Positions 27,722-39,900 of a stretch of 64,000 nucleotides of DNA are shown here, piece by piece. Below the pieces are notes generated by a model. That model saw only the letters and a program-made list of their open reading frames with translations, did no database searches and was not told the origin of the DNA. Source of the DNA: Pipra filicauda (lineage: Eukaryota; Chordata; Aves; Passeriformes; Pipridae); the NCBI RefSeq assembly GCF_003945595.2, contig NW_024104532.1:8711799-8775798 (forward strand). Direction: 5' to 3'. Each line of letters begins with the position of its first letter. The stretch's first letter is position 1. Both the position numbers and the translations under genes were made by a program.

Positions 27722-30398
27722 TGAAAAGGCCAATGCTTTGATCTATTTAATCAGAAGGTGAGCAGTTCCTGTGACTGAAATCTTCCCTAGTTCCACCAAA
27801 CCAAAGCCACAGCTGGATAATTCCACAGTATATTCCCATCTCCAACATGTGCTAATGAAGGATCATTCCCTGCCATCCCCACGCAGTAAGTGCATGACAA
27901 GGGGCTATGCCCTGCTGTTTATTTTCTTGGTTTTTTTTCAAAGTGGAGAGGGGAGAACTGGGCCCAACCAGCAAAAAATATCATCTCTTGTGTCCCTGGC
28001 CTTGGTTGCCACGTTCTGGTTCAGCTGGAACCTTCTGGGGAAAGCACTGAGCCTTCTGGTGCAGCAAGAAGGCACCCATCTGGAGCACAACTACAGACTG
28101 AAAGAATCATCTAAATCCTTCCTAACAACCCTAATGCAAACACCAAACTGAAAATCTACCATTAGGGCTGATGAGGAAGAAGCAGCTTTTAAGGACAAGA
28201 ACTCCATGACATCTGTGGAAAGGCAGGAGCTCACTGACACAAAGATCCACTCACTCAGGAATAGTGACAGGAGGAAAATGCCTTGGTCTCAACGTTAAAG
28301 GGAGCTCTGGAAATTAGATTTCAAGTATATTACTGGTTATGTCAGTGAATCTTAGCGTGACCTTTATGACATTTTAGGCCAAATACTCAGTTCTCCTGCT
28401 GGATTAGCAGTACCAGCAAGACTAGAGGGGCACAGTGTAGATATGAAATCTGGGACATGGTTTCTTCACTTCTATAAACTGAAGGGCACACATTCACCTC
28501 AAATATTTTCTACCTCTCATTCTTGGAAACACCACTGCAGTAAAGAATAATTTGTTATCATGTTTACTGTTATTACTCAAGATGTTCCAATAAAGTTTAA
28601 AAAAAACCCAAAACATTTTGTTCCTACTAAACACACTCCTGGAATGTGAAAAGTAACCATGCATTAAAATAGAACTTTAAAATCTGCATTTAACTTGGAA
28701 GTTTTGCTGTGGTCAGCTTATGTTATGGTGGTGGACATCACAATTCCATCCTGGCTAATCTGTTACACAGGACAGAGTTTTCTGATTTGTGTACTAACAC
28801 AGGGACCTCTGCCAGGGCACAGCACCCCAGGATTTCTCTCACAGAGCACTGGACTGCCAGGATTGCAGCAGGCTGGGAGGAGAGCAGGGATTCCTACAGG
28901 AGCTCCTACTACTGGAAAAACACGCCGAGTTTTACAGGCTGCAGGAGCTGGTTATGCATAGGCTGCACATTGTAAATTCTTTCACCCTTATGGAAATTCC
29001 TAATGCTGTGTGGCCCAGAGAACAAATATGATCCCCTTTCAAAGGCCCTTCTTCAGAGTTTCCAGCCCTGGCTTTTTCCTACCATCTTTCCCAGCTTTTC
29101 TGAGAGCTGACCTTTGCAGAGTTGCAGGACTCGAGGATGGGGTGGGAGGGGTAAAGGGAAGGAGTTCTCCCAGAGCAGTGCATTCCATACATTACTGGGG
29201 TAATGGCACTGGAGTTTGTGTTTGGGTTTAATTCCCTTCCGCCTCATTTAAAATATCAATTCTTAGTTACATTCCTGCTGCAAACTCGCAATGTTTCACT
29301 GTCAATTCCCTCAGCTCCCATTTCTCTGAGCACCAAAGGGAAAAACCCTAACAGCCTGGGTTTAGTCACAGCTTTAGCATTTTGTGAATTCCTTCAGCTG
29401 TGTAATGCAAACTAATATTTTATAAATAGCTTGGGAGAGGGTTCTCAGGTAGTAAAAAACCACTGAGTGAATTTAGATTTCTTTCTGCCCTCCCGCCACC
29501 ATTTTCTTCTTGTTCTCCCTGTTAGGAAGATCATCAGTCATTTCAAAAGACCTGTTGGTTCATTATTACCTTCAGACTCCCTGCTTGTGCACCAGAGGGG
29601 ATGCCAAAGTGCTTTAAAGAACAAAAACCCAGGAACAGGTGAGGTCCATTGGGCACATCCTCAGAGAGAGGCCCCAGTTCAGCGTCCTACAAACCCCCAT
29701 GTCTGATTTCAACCTGTTCAACAGCTCATATTCGAAAAACTACGATGCTGTTTCACTTAATCTCTATGTTCTGATTCACTCTCATTTTCCCCTCTAAGTC
29801 AATCTCCTCGTGCCCAAAGCCAGGTAGAGAACAGTATGTTAGTTCTTCTGAACACTTAGTAATAGGCTTGGAAAATATTAGGTTTTGGAAATTTAGTGAT
29901 TCACTTTTTTGGGGTTTCTGTTCCTTCATAAATAACAGCAAATCTGTCCTCTGTTCATATATACCAAAGGCAAAAGTCAGATTACACTAACAAGCTGTCT
30001 CTGAAAAGTCACATACTGACCAAACAAAAACCTGAATAACTCCAAACCTTCACCTGAGTGGCTATCACCATCTCAAAAGAATAAAACTGTATTGAAAACC
30101 TCTAAAAGGTTTTTAATTCAAAACATCACTGCTCCCTTAAATGAGCTTTCTTCCTTACATCTTTGAACATATCCATTTTAAATTAAATCTGCTGATTTTT
30201 TTTTTCTACTGGTATTTTCAAATGCCACAGATGATACCTCTGCACTGTTATTAATTTGACCCATATACTGAGATACAATAAAACTCAAGGATGTGTTTCC
30301 CTGCAGGTTAATTACTGTTTGCCAGTAAATTGCTTCTGTGCTGAAAAAGTGCTCAGAGGTTAAAAAGGCATTAGAAGGTCACACTTTGCCTTGAAGTT

Positions 30399-30432
30399 AA
30401 AAAGAAAAAAAAAAAAGGAAAAAAAAAAGAAA
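30399..30432. repeat. A-rich low-complexity tract
   Basis: A purine tract of A runs interrupted by single or paired G, followed by a short C run. No retroposon body is recognisable next to it. Confidence 0.85.
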
Positions 30433-31799
30433 CCCCCACTCAGTTGGGCTGTGAAATTCTCCCATTCCACCCCAGATACTGGACATGCAGTAAGAAAATA
30501 GATATTTTCAGGTGGATCATGGCACAAGACATCCCCCATGGTAAAATCTTACTGTTACTCTCATCTGCCTGATTTTCCCTGCCTGCTCCCTTCTCAGAGG
30601 GATAAAGTTGAGGACATTTGCAGCCACCACCACCCACTTGCTCATGTTCTGAAAGGGAAAAATCTCCAGCTCGGCACTGACTTGCCAATTGCCAGAGGGC
30701 AATGGCAGCAAAGGTTTTACACTCAAACCACAAAGAATTTCAGGCCACATTCAAACAACAAAGGGTCAGCCAGGTGCTGTCCCCTACAAGAAAACAATTT
30801 TCTGCTTCTGAACTTTACCTTCTGCTCCCAAGTCTTCCCCAGGGATATTGTTTCTTTTTGGCTCGTTTAAAAAACCACCAATGGAAGGCAGAGAAAAGAA
30901 TACAAGCCAATAGAGCTGTGTTAAAACAATGAGATTATTCTTATCAATACACAGTAAATGTGAGCCAGGAAACCATAAATTCTTAATAAAAGTTTACTGT
31001 GTACCCTCAAATTCCTTCACAAAGTCAGCAAGAAGGATGTGCTAATCTATAAAAACATTGTTTTTCCTACAACATATTTTTAAGGTAGGTTAGAATTTTT
31101 ATGACAGATCTATTTATTATTTGGAGAACGAGCTTCCTGACAGTGAGTAATACATATAACCTCAAAACTGACAGCAGCAAACAAATATTCTCCACTTGGA
31201 TCCAAAAAGAATTAATAGTGCATTTGCTGCACTCAGCAGATTGACCTTCAGTCCTGACATTTTCAGGTAAGAGGTGTTATAAAGCCTGTGCATACATATG
31301 TGTCTGTGTATATACATATAAATAAAACTACATGCACAGTGTATATGTTTGAGAGGGTATTTCACTGTCTGTACAATCACTCCTGGGCTATTACTCTGTT
31401 AGCAGGACAGTATTAGAGAAATACTAGTGGTGATGAGCTCTGAATAGTTGACAGGGATCCTGCTAAGTGACTGTCAGGCAACACTTTCGTATATAAAACT
31501 TCATTTTTAGGATTAAAGCAGTTACATTACTATCAAAAACTCTGACTGAATTCTAATATTTTTAGTCTAATTTTCTCCCAATTTTGCCCCAAGATAAAAT
31601 ACTGAAAGGGTGTGGGTTCTTCTAACTGTATGACTATAGGTGTCAATCCTAACGATGTAATGAAGGCAAATTTCACTTTGCAACCTTTACCAAAAGAGAA
31701 ACCAAACATTTTTTGAAGAGCAATAGATTATACTACAGTGCAAATCACCCCATTCAGGGTAGGAAAAGCCCTTAATGAGTCTGACCCCAGGTCCCAAAG

Positions 31800-32180
31800 G
31801 GATGGAGCCGTGTCCTATGTGCCATATTTGCTCAGCACACAACAACCCGGCTGCTGCCGGGGCCAGGAGGGGCTCAGGCTGAGCTCCCAATCCAGCTCCG
31901 CATGGAGCTGCAGCTGAAGCAAAGCAACCAACAGGAAATTGTTCTTGTGATCTCCTGCTCTTCAAAGCCCCGGCCCCTCAAAACCCGGGGGTTCCTCGGT
32001 TCAAAGTTTAATTACCCATCTCCGTGCCCTCCACCCGCGCCCAGCGGGGAACACCAAACACTGTCGGGATGGCACTGGAATGTCAGCGGCTGCCGCAGGA
32101 CACAGCTCCTGCCTCCCAGAGCCTCCTCCTCCTGCCTCCCAGAGCCTCCTCCAGCCCCACATTCCTCAGCTCTCCGGCCC
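31800..32180. promoter_or_regulatory. GC- and CpG-rich patch, weak CpG-island candidate
   Basis: This is the most GC-rich and CpG-rich segment I see in the window. By eye it has about 15 CpG in ~370 bases, with clusters such as CCCGGGGG near 31985 and CCCGCGCCCAGCGGGG near 32034. By rough count the observed/expected CpG ratio is about 0.5, short of a classical island. It could be a distal promoter, the first exon of a non-coding transcript, or simply a GC-rich pocket. An ATG-started plus-strand frame (31902-32267) and a minus-strand frame (31687-31965) both cross it, and neither encodes a peptide I recognise. A 23-bp tandem duplication lies inside it. Confidence 0.25.
32108..32153. repeat. 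Two-copy tandem duplication, 23-bp period
   Basis: Positions 32108-32130 and 32131-32153 are adjacent copies of a unit beginning CCTGCCTCCCAGAGCCTCCT, differing only in the last base. The duplication lies in the GC-rich patch. Confidence 0.95.
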
Positions 32181-35100
32181 ACTCCAGCCCAGACATCACC
32201 TCAAATTCGTAAGACTTCCATTAAAATCACAATGCCAGTTGCTTACGCAACAAATAGACGTATGTGACAACACAGTGTCGTGGCAGCAAGAGGAATAATG
32301 ATCTTAAAATAGTTGACTAGCAAAAAATTGTACAGATAGATAACAATACTGCAATAGCACAAAGGTATTTTAGAGGGCGAAAACATAAACAACTTTTGGA
32401 GAAAGCCCAAGCACAGTCCTAGAGGGTTTTTTTCGAGTTTTGTGGAAGTCACATAATTGAACTGCATGCCAGCTGAGATGAGAAATGTGCTCAAATCTAC
32501 AGAGAAATTAAAAAGCAGTTACGAAAGAATTAAATTTACCTAAAGTTTTAAAATATATTTCCAGTAAGAAAAAGGTGAAGGTGAAAGAAGGAAAAAATCT
32601 CCAGATTCAAGCGCCATAAAATTAATCCAGGGAAAAGTAATTACTATTTTGATGGCATCACCTCAGATTAATAAAAAATGAAGAGCATGTCCCATATCTT
32701 ATCAGCTGCTATTTTTAGGATTTTGATGGATCTGCAGACAATTACCCAGAGCAAAGATAACAACTCCAAAACCAAGCGCATATTTATGTAGCAATAAACC
32801 CAAATTTCCAGGTCAAGATTGTCAGAATTATTGCTGTGAGTTTATTCATTGTAAAGCTGCATAAGGGACACCAAGGTTTCTCTGCAGACATGTTTCCCTC
32901 TCCTACACTCATCATCTGCCTTCAAGAAAAAAAAACACTTGTAGAGGCCTGTGGAAATAATTTGCTGCCCTAGGTGTGTAATAGAGTTTTATTTAGTCCT
33001 GAATCTCACTGGTGAGAGGGAAGCAATCACTGTCTGGTTGTCCCAGTCAAGAGAGATGCAGGAAACAAAACCAATTAATTGCAGAGCTCTCAGAGGCACT
33101 GATACACCATCTGGCATAACCAAATCCCACATACAGAGCACTTATGCACATCATTGTGCATGACAAAAAATTTTTGTCACAGACCTACTCAGAGTCTAAC
33201 ACCCAAGCCACTTATTTCGGGAGCTAACTCAGTTCCCAGCACAAATAACAAAAATAAAATGTTGGAGTAGGGAAGGAAACTTCCTTACTGGGCTGTCTGT
33301 GTACTTGTCAAGTGACAGATCCACCAACGGGTACCAGATTTTGGGATGTGAGGACAAGAAGCTCTCTGAATCCTCACTCAGCACTGTGTCCATTGGCTTG
33401 GTAATGGAAAGAAATGCAGAAAGCAACTGAAGCAAAAGTAGTTGGAGACACCTGTAACACTGAAAAGGGTAACTGAATAATCAAAAAGGTTCCAATACTG
33501 ACTCCCACTGACCTAAGCCATAAACATAAGCACCACAACATGAGCACAGCCCCAGTAATGCACAGCCCAGCTCCAGGCAGTCCCAGCTGCACCACAGTGC
33601 TGGGGGTAGCTGGGCTTCGCTCATCCATTTGCTGAAGACCAAAAATCACCACAGAAAAGAAAAATGCGGTTTAAAAACGTACGTGCTGTCAAAGTTTAGT
33701 ATCCCTTGCTCCCCATCCTCCACCTGCAACTATTACTGTCATTTCCAGACGCAAAACAGTCCTATAAAATAACCTCAAGATGTGAGGGAAGCTGCTCAGC
33801 CTGCTGCTCCAAGGGAGCAGGGATGTACATCCCACAGGAGTGAATGGATTGCTTCCCAAAGAACAAAAGGGAACAAGGCTTTAGGTCAGATGCAATACTG
33901 ACCCCAAAAGCACTCACATGGCTTTTCTTCCAATTTCTCATGCTGGTGCCTTCCCATTCTGAGATTAAAGACCACGAGGATACTTTACTTTAGGTTTTAT
34001 TTTTAACAGAAGTGATTTCTGATTTGGTTTACATGAAACCAACACATACAAAAACCACAAACAGAGGTGTTGGGTTTTTTTTTTTCAGTCTGTGGATGGT
34101 ATTTTAAAGGTTTATCATCTACATAAGCTCTCAGGGTTAATAGAAAAAATTCAAAAATCAAGAAAACTCATACTTCTGAATGCACAGGGAGGAAAGCAGG
34201 AAAGTTTTACACACTGATACCCCAGAAAGGCTGCATTCCTGTCTGAAAGAGCACATCTGTGCCACTGCTCTGCTGTGCTAGAGCAACTTGGTGTAGAAGA
34301 GGTCAAGAGGCAAGCCTGATGAGCATGCAAACACTGGAAGTAAAGCAGAAAGCAATTTGCCACCTCTGCAGGGCTGTAGATGTTCTAAATTCATAGCATA
34401 CTTTGTCATCAATACGGCCTGGAATAAAGACCAGACACCAGAGTGAGTCAGTGCAGAGAACATTCTTTCCTTACACATTTCCAATTTATAAACTAAACTT
34501 GGCACCCTAGGAAAAAACTCTGCTACTGCCCAGGGAAAGCAGAAAAAGAGATTGAAAGATATTATAAAGTGTAACTTATGATTTCACTTAATCACCACTA
34601 AACTTACACTTGCCAATTTTTGAGCACATTTACATATTTTTAAGGAACGTACTATAAAGATTAACTGCTTTTGCAAAAGAGCTGCCATTCAGTGTCGGGC
34701 TAACTTCTCATTGCTGTTTTGGAAGGAGAGAAGTATTTTACAGCCCCACTTGATTTAATCCAGCCATCAAATACTGCCATGGCAGTCCTACAATTGAAAA
34801 TCTCGCCAAGCTGAAACACAACCCTGGGACGATTTCAAGCAGCTTAAGAAATTGTGAAACTGCAAAAGGAATATCTGCATTACAGAGCAGTTTTTTAAAA
34901 GAAACAAAAACTCTCTAGAGCAATCCATCATCTTGAACAAAATTACCAGCATCTTCATACAACAGGAAAACATCAGGATTATAAGGGGACCGACCAACAG
35001 GAGTAACACTTGGGCACGGAACCAGCTACCTGCACTGTGCACATCAAGTCACCAGCTTTAAAAGAAATCCTAGACCCCACTTCCTACCAGAATATTTCTG

Positions 35101-36228
35101 TTTTGTGCCAGCACAAAACTACAGGCTTCTGACAGCAGGAAGTTTGGAATCCTTCTGTAGGAATCCCATAGAAACCAGAGAGCCTCACAACCCACAGGCG
35201 TGCGCTCACTCTCAGACTCCTGGTTCGTTACTGAAGGACACATTGCCAAAACCTGCTAATTTTTAAGACTACTATTCCCCAATTCTGTAGCAAATCAATC
35301 TTCCTAGAGTCCACAGCTGTGAAAATAAAAACATATAAATACACCTGAAACATGAATGAAACTTCTAGAAGTGCCGTTGCTCTCCCACTATCCCACCTAC
35401 CAATAAAAAAACCAGCGAGAAAGACGTCTGTGATTTATACTCAGTGATTTGGCACCTTTTTAAGGCTGTCTTTCCAGGGAGAAACCCCATCTCACTTCTA
35501 ACAGAATTTCTTTCCGAATCTAGGGAGCAGTTTGGACAGGGCAGAGTGGCTGCTGGATTTTACTTTTCCTTCAGTGGAACACTCAGTAGCCAACTGAGGA
35601 TGACCCAGCCGTGGACACACGACCTCCCCTCCTGCAGGAGACGTGACTTCAGGTTGGTTTTTGGAAGGGAGTGCTCAGTTACACCAATTGAAAACATTCC
35701 ACCTATTTCTTTGGCTGAACCAGTCTGGTTCTGACAGGTGTAAACAGCAGAAGAAAGATGAGGGAGAAGGCAAAGCTCTCCCCTGTGAGCCCCCGTGCAC
35801 CAGCACTGTGGTGTTTCTGTGACATTCTGGAGCCTCCTCTGAGCTATGAAATGACAGACTTTCATAACTTGTCACATATCCTGTTTCTCCAAGATCCTCT
35901 TCCAAAAATAACACTAGACTTACTACATAACTGTGCATTGTGCTTAATTCAGTTGTTATACGTGGTGCCTTGAACTCCCACCATTCATCTCGCAGCCTTC
36001 AACATCCAACTTGCTGAATTACTGTTCTGTACAGGAGAGTTTTGCTGCAGCACCAGATACATTGTGAGGGGGGAAATACATAACAGATTAGAGCTTTTTT
36101 GTAATTATCCTTATTTCCAAGAAAACTCAGAGATAAGAGAAATAATTCAATATATTAATATGCTTATTAAATTTAAAAATAAATATACTGCTCACTAATT
36201 TTCATTCCTTTATTTATCCTTCACATCA
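32181..36228. other. Non-coding stretch with one exon-like segment
   Basis: No gene is recognised. The stretch 32560-32900 is unique AT-rich DNA with several TAAT and GATTA words, compatible with a regulatory element but untested. Two consecutive palindromes lie at 33144-33179. A minus-strand open segment at 33513-33631 is flanked by plausible splice signals and is discussed as a finding. A strong-looking acceptor (CTCCCCTCCTGCAG near 35639) has no matching donor before an in-frame stop. Confidence 0.55.
33144..33179. repeat. Two abutting inverted repeats
   Basis: ATGCACA (33144-33150) and TGTGCAT (33155-33161) form a 7-bp inverted repeat around TCAT. Sharing the final T, TGACAAAAA (33161-33169) pairs with TTTTTGTCA (33171-33179) around a single A. 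Both stems are perfect. The compact arrangement is noted, but no terminator or RNA gene is implied in a vertebrate context. Confidence 0.9.
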
Positions 36229-36361
36229 AGGCCAGGTTGGATGGGCCCCTGAGCAACCTGTTCTAGTGAGTGGCATCCCTGCCCTTAGCAGGGTGTTGGA
36301 ACTAGATGATCTTTGAAACCCCTTCCAACCCAAACCATTCTATGATTCCCATCATTCTATT
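36229..36361 (+). mobile_element. CR1 LINE 3' end fragment, plus strand
   Basis: This ~130-bp fragment is the extreme 3' end of a CR1 retrotransposon. In order it shows GGCCAGGTTGGATGGGCCCC, GAGCAACCTGTTCTAGTGAG, GGCATCCCTGCCCTTAGCAG, GGAACTAGATGATCTTTGAA, and CCTTCCAACCCAAACCATTC. It ends in the short terminal repeat typical of CR1, with ATTCTATGATTC followed by a second ATTCTAT at 36354-36360. It is severely 5'-truncated, as most avian CR1 copies are, and has no coding capacity. An A-rich tract starts just beyond its 3' end. Confidence 0.96.
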
Positions 36362-36364
36362 TTT

Positions 36365-36389
36365 AAAGAAAAAAAAGAAAAAAAAAGAG
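36365..36389. repeat. A-rich tract next to the CR1 3' end
   Basis: An A-dominated purine tract lies four bases past the terminal repeat of the preceding CR1. CR1 elements normally lack a poly-A tail, so this is probably independent low-complexity sequence or part of the insertion target. Confidence 0.7.
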
Positions 36390-36846
36390 GCAAAACCAGC
36401 TTTTTTTAAAGCTGTAAGGAACTCTCATTACACTTCAAGCATTTATTAAGTCAATTAATGTTGGACTGAAAATGTCTTGCATCAAGATTTCATCTCCACA
36501 GATAAACACAAACATCTGTTTAAGTTTCCATTGTAATTAGTTCATTTAAAAGGGACAGAATTTGTACTACACTGTATTTCATAATAAACTTGCCAAAAAG
36601 TCTGGTCTACAAACAAACTTTGTGCTTTCCTAAATAAACCAGCAATTAAGCAAGAAAGCTGCTGCCTGCAATGACAAACAGCTGCAGTAGGTGTTTTATA
36701 AATAAAGCTGCCCTTTGGAACTTTTTTCCACCCTTTTTTTTTATTAATTATGCCATTTCTGGCTCTAAAAGAAGTCTTGTGTCACCCCACACACAGGAGC
36801 AGCCACCCCCAGGTCCTCCACACCCCTCCCCCTGCACCACCCCAAG

Positions 36847-36981
36847 TGAGAGAGATTAAACCAGGTTGCCCAGGGAGGTGATGGAGTCTCCATCCTTGGA
36901 GATGCTCCAAATCCATCTGGACACAACCACAGGCAGGTGGGATTAGATCTCCCTGCCAGCCACAGCTAGTCCATGATTCTC
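36847..36981 (+). mobile_element. Degenerate CR1 LINE 3' end, plus strand
   Basis: This is a diverged CR1 3' fragment. CCAGGTTGCCCAGGGAGGTG (36861 on), GGAGTCTCCATCCTTGGAGA and CATCTGGACAC match the CR1 3' region in order. A degraded GATTAGATCTCC (for GACTAGATGATCTCC) and CCATGATTCTC at the end correspond to the terminal segment. The intervening part is shortened and mutated, so it is older than its neighbour 490 bases upstream. That neighbour also carries its own 3' terminus, which makes these two separate insertions. The start is approximate. Confidence 0.8.
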
Positions 36982-36982
36982 A

Positions 36983-39900
36983 ACTGCTGCACTTCCTCAT
37001 ATTCTAATTTTCTTCCCAGTCTTCCACATGACATCATTTCCCTCCCCCCTTGCAAAACACTGTGGACATGGAAAAAACCCACATTTCTTTTTCCTAATTT
37101 TATACTCAATTAGAAATTGTAGTTTTGGAAAGTAAATTCTAATTTTCACTGCACTTTCATTCTGCAAAGGGAACGAAACGTTAAGAAAGAGCAGAAAGGA
37201 GACAGAACATGCAGAGAAATATTCTGGGAAAAAACAAACAAACAAACAACCCCAAACCTACTCCAGCTGCTACGAAACATGACTTATATCAGAAATTTTG
37301 CTGGCACATGTCTCAGAGATGTGATACTCTCAATCATTCCTCTTCTGTCCTTTCAGGAAAAGCTCTCTGGACTACCATGACAGTATGTCCCTCAGGAGAT
37401 GTTGTGGGCTTTTTTAGTTAGCAGAACTACACTGTGTGTGTTACATCATTCCACAAAACACAGACCCACACCATAAATGCTCCAGTAGTACACTTGGAAG
37501 GTGTTTTATCTTCTTTGCTTGATTTTAGCACATTAAGGCAACCTAAGGCTAGAACAACAAAATATTCGATCCTCACTGGTCCTACCGCCGGGTTGTTTGA
37601 AAAGAAAAAACAAACAAAGCAACGCCAATCAACTTAGAAAGTCCTACAGTTGATAATTCAGTCCAGAAAGAATTGGGAATGAAGCTCAGAGTCTTGGTCC
37701 AGATTAATGCTGTGCATTTCAAACCTCTCCATGTAATATGAAGTGAAGATTGGAGTCAACACCTTCACTACTGCAGCACATTGGAGCTCTCCAACTCCTT
37801 CAGAGAGAGAACAGGATCCCTGATCATGGAAAAGTCTTGGGAGGAATGCTAAACTGCAGCCAGTGGTGAATACAATGCACTCTCCAGCTAACAGATACAA
37901 TTCTATTGTTTAAAATATTCCTCACAGACACCTGTGCTACACTGCTTGAAGACAGATGTTGGCAAAACAACAATTCAAAGCCTGATCCCTGCTTTCTCAA
38001 TAAAAAGGTGAAGATAAGCAGTGGGAAAGATCTTAAAGACTGGCAGTTCAGATAAGATTTGCCCTTTAATTTATTCCAGTAAAGGTCTGGACGTGTCTAC
38101 GAATTAAAAAAAGAAATCCCTGATTTGATTTATTTCAGAAGTTCTGCCCTTCAGCTTGATTTCAGAACCTGTGAGCCAAGAAACTGTTCCCTCATTCCAA
38201 GAGTATTAAGGTTCAAACCCTTCTCACAATTCTTTTTAAAGTGAGTACTTCAGGATAGGAAATTCTATAACTGAATACTCAGAAGAAAAATACACTTCAG
38301 GAGCCATAAAAGGAGTGCTGAATGCTGGTCTGGACAACTTGGGCTCCAGAGTCACGTGAAACAAAGGAGTGTAGGGACATGGCAAACGATGAGAAAATGC
38401 AAAACTAAGACTGATAAGGTGTGCAACCATTCACACTCCATTTCTAGGTATTCATTCTATTTATTCTTACATTTTAAATCTATATTCACAGTCTCAAGTA
38501 CACCTCTCCACACCTTGCAATTCTATGTTCTTAGTTTGTTTTTTTTACAGCAACACATGGGATCCTTTTTCTTCTTTATCCCCTGAAAGTTACTCTAAGC
38601 ATCACCACCTTAAATGTTCGCTACAGCATGAGCATGAAAAGCAGGGAGTAAAGACCATTCCTTTTTTGCACTAGTAGCAAGAAAGATGTCAGGAATCTTT
38701 CACTGGAAGATATTTTTCACTTCCTACTCTGTGCATTTGCTTACCAAGAAGATTTTGGGAGGAAATGCGAGTGTTGCCACATCCGGGGGTGCACACGTAT
38801 CTGATGTTGTTTAGAAGAACACAGCATTCATCTTCTGCCAGAGCTTCAGATCTCATGGCATATTTAAGGGAAACGTCAAATTGCATTTAAAAAACGGTTA
38901 AGAACATACAGCAAGACTTGATTCCTCCAAATTATACCCTTGGCAAGCCAGAAATAGTCTTCTCCTCTAACTACCCTTTCTTGGTGCCTGAGCAATCCAG
39001 GGAACAAAGCTCAGCGTTTGCAGCCCTTTCCGTAGGGGTGGTTTGGGATCACAGGGAGCTGGTTCCTTGCCTGACCACCTGGAACAGGCACTGAAAACAA
39101 ACCAGTGTCTCCAGATGTACAGAGATGCAAAGCTCTGATTAAGCCCCTGACACAACAACTGACAACTGCTGCTGCTGGCCCTCTTGGAAAGAGGGAGATG
39201 GCAAATCTGCAGCCAGATTCTCCCAGTTAAGCAGTTTGGGGAACTCCATCCACCCCCAAAATACTAAAATATTCTGCTAACATAGGCAGAGAGATTATTT
39301 CTCTACATTAGTTGCCTTTGTCCTGTACAAAGTAGACATTTAAGAACTCTCACTGCAACAGGCACGATGATGGAAAAACAGGGGACAGGAGGCCTGGAAC
39401 AGCTCTTTGGGGGTGCATTGCAAATACCATCATCATTCTCTCAGAGATGTTGGTGCCAAATACTGCAGCAGTCATTTGTGAAAATCAATAATTTATTTTC
39501 TTCCTAAAACCAGCTGTGTAATTTATCCTCCCGTATTTGTGCAACTCGAGATTCACCATTCCCACATTTTCTAAGGCAGTAAAACCAATAAGGGTGCAGG
39601 GTATGCAGGGAATAATTAACATCCAACAGCACAGTCAAGCTGGCAGTTCAAAACCCTTCAGGATGTTTTTCAGGATTCACTATAGATGTTCCTAAAAGCT
39701 CTATGCTAATTCCTGAGCACTGCTCAGTGATAGTATTGCTTTGTTTTCTCAATGGAGGGTCCATACAACTGGTGAAGCAACCAGAGCCCAAAGTTCTAAA
39801 CAGCATGAGTGGATTACAGCACCCAGTAAAAAACCTTGTGTTTCTATGTTATACAGCACTGAAAAAAAGAAATTCTTACAAGAAACATCTGTCTCCTTCC

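Larger units (their letters stand above)
17105..31799. other. Non-coding stretch, no gene recognised
   Basis: I see no gene in these ~14.7 kb and no CR1 or other interspersed repeat I can name. Poly-T and poly-A tracts occur near 17769, 20862, 23919-23944, 27451 and 30399-30432. Two perfect short palindromes (22179-22200 and 27701-27721) are listed separately. Around 23215-23330 there are paired TAATTA homeodomain-type cores in an otherwise non-repetitive segment. The open frames, including a 126-codon frame at 27771-28151, show no domain or signature I recognise. Confidence 0.6.

Noticed and set aside
27771..28151. 126-codon plus-strand open frame with a hydrophobic middle
   Set aside because: There is no recognisable signature, the start is non-ATG, another frame overlaps it, and its length is consistent with chance.
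35639..35735. Strong acceptor-like CTCCCCTCCTGCAG followed by an open plus-strand frame
   Set aside because: The frame hits a TGA just before the only donor-like CAG|GTGTAA. The surrounding frames on both strands look random.
38210..38220. GGTTCAAACCC, resembling a tRNA B box
   Set aside because: There is no A box at the right distance, no acceptor-stem pairing and no terminator T run in place.
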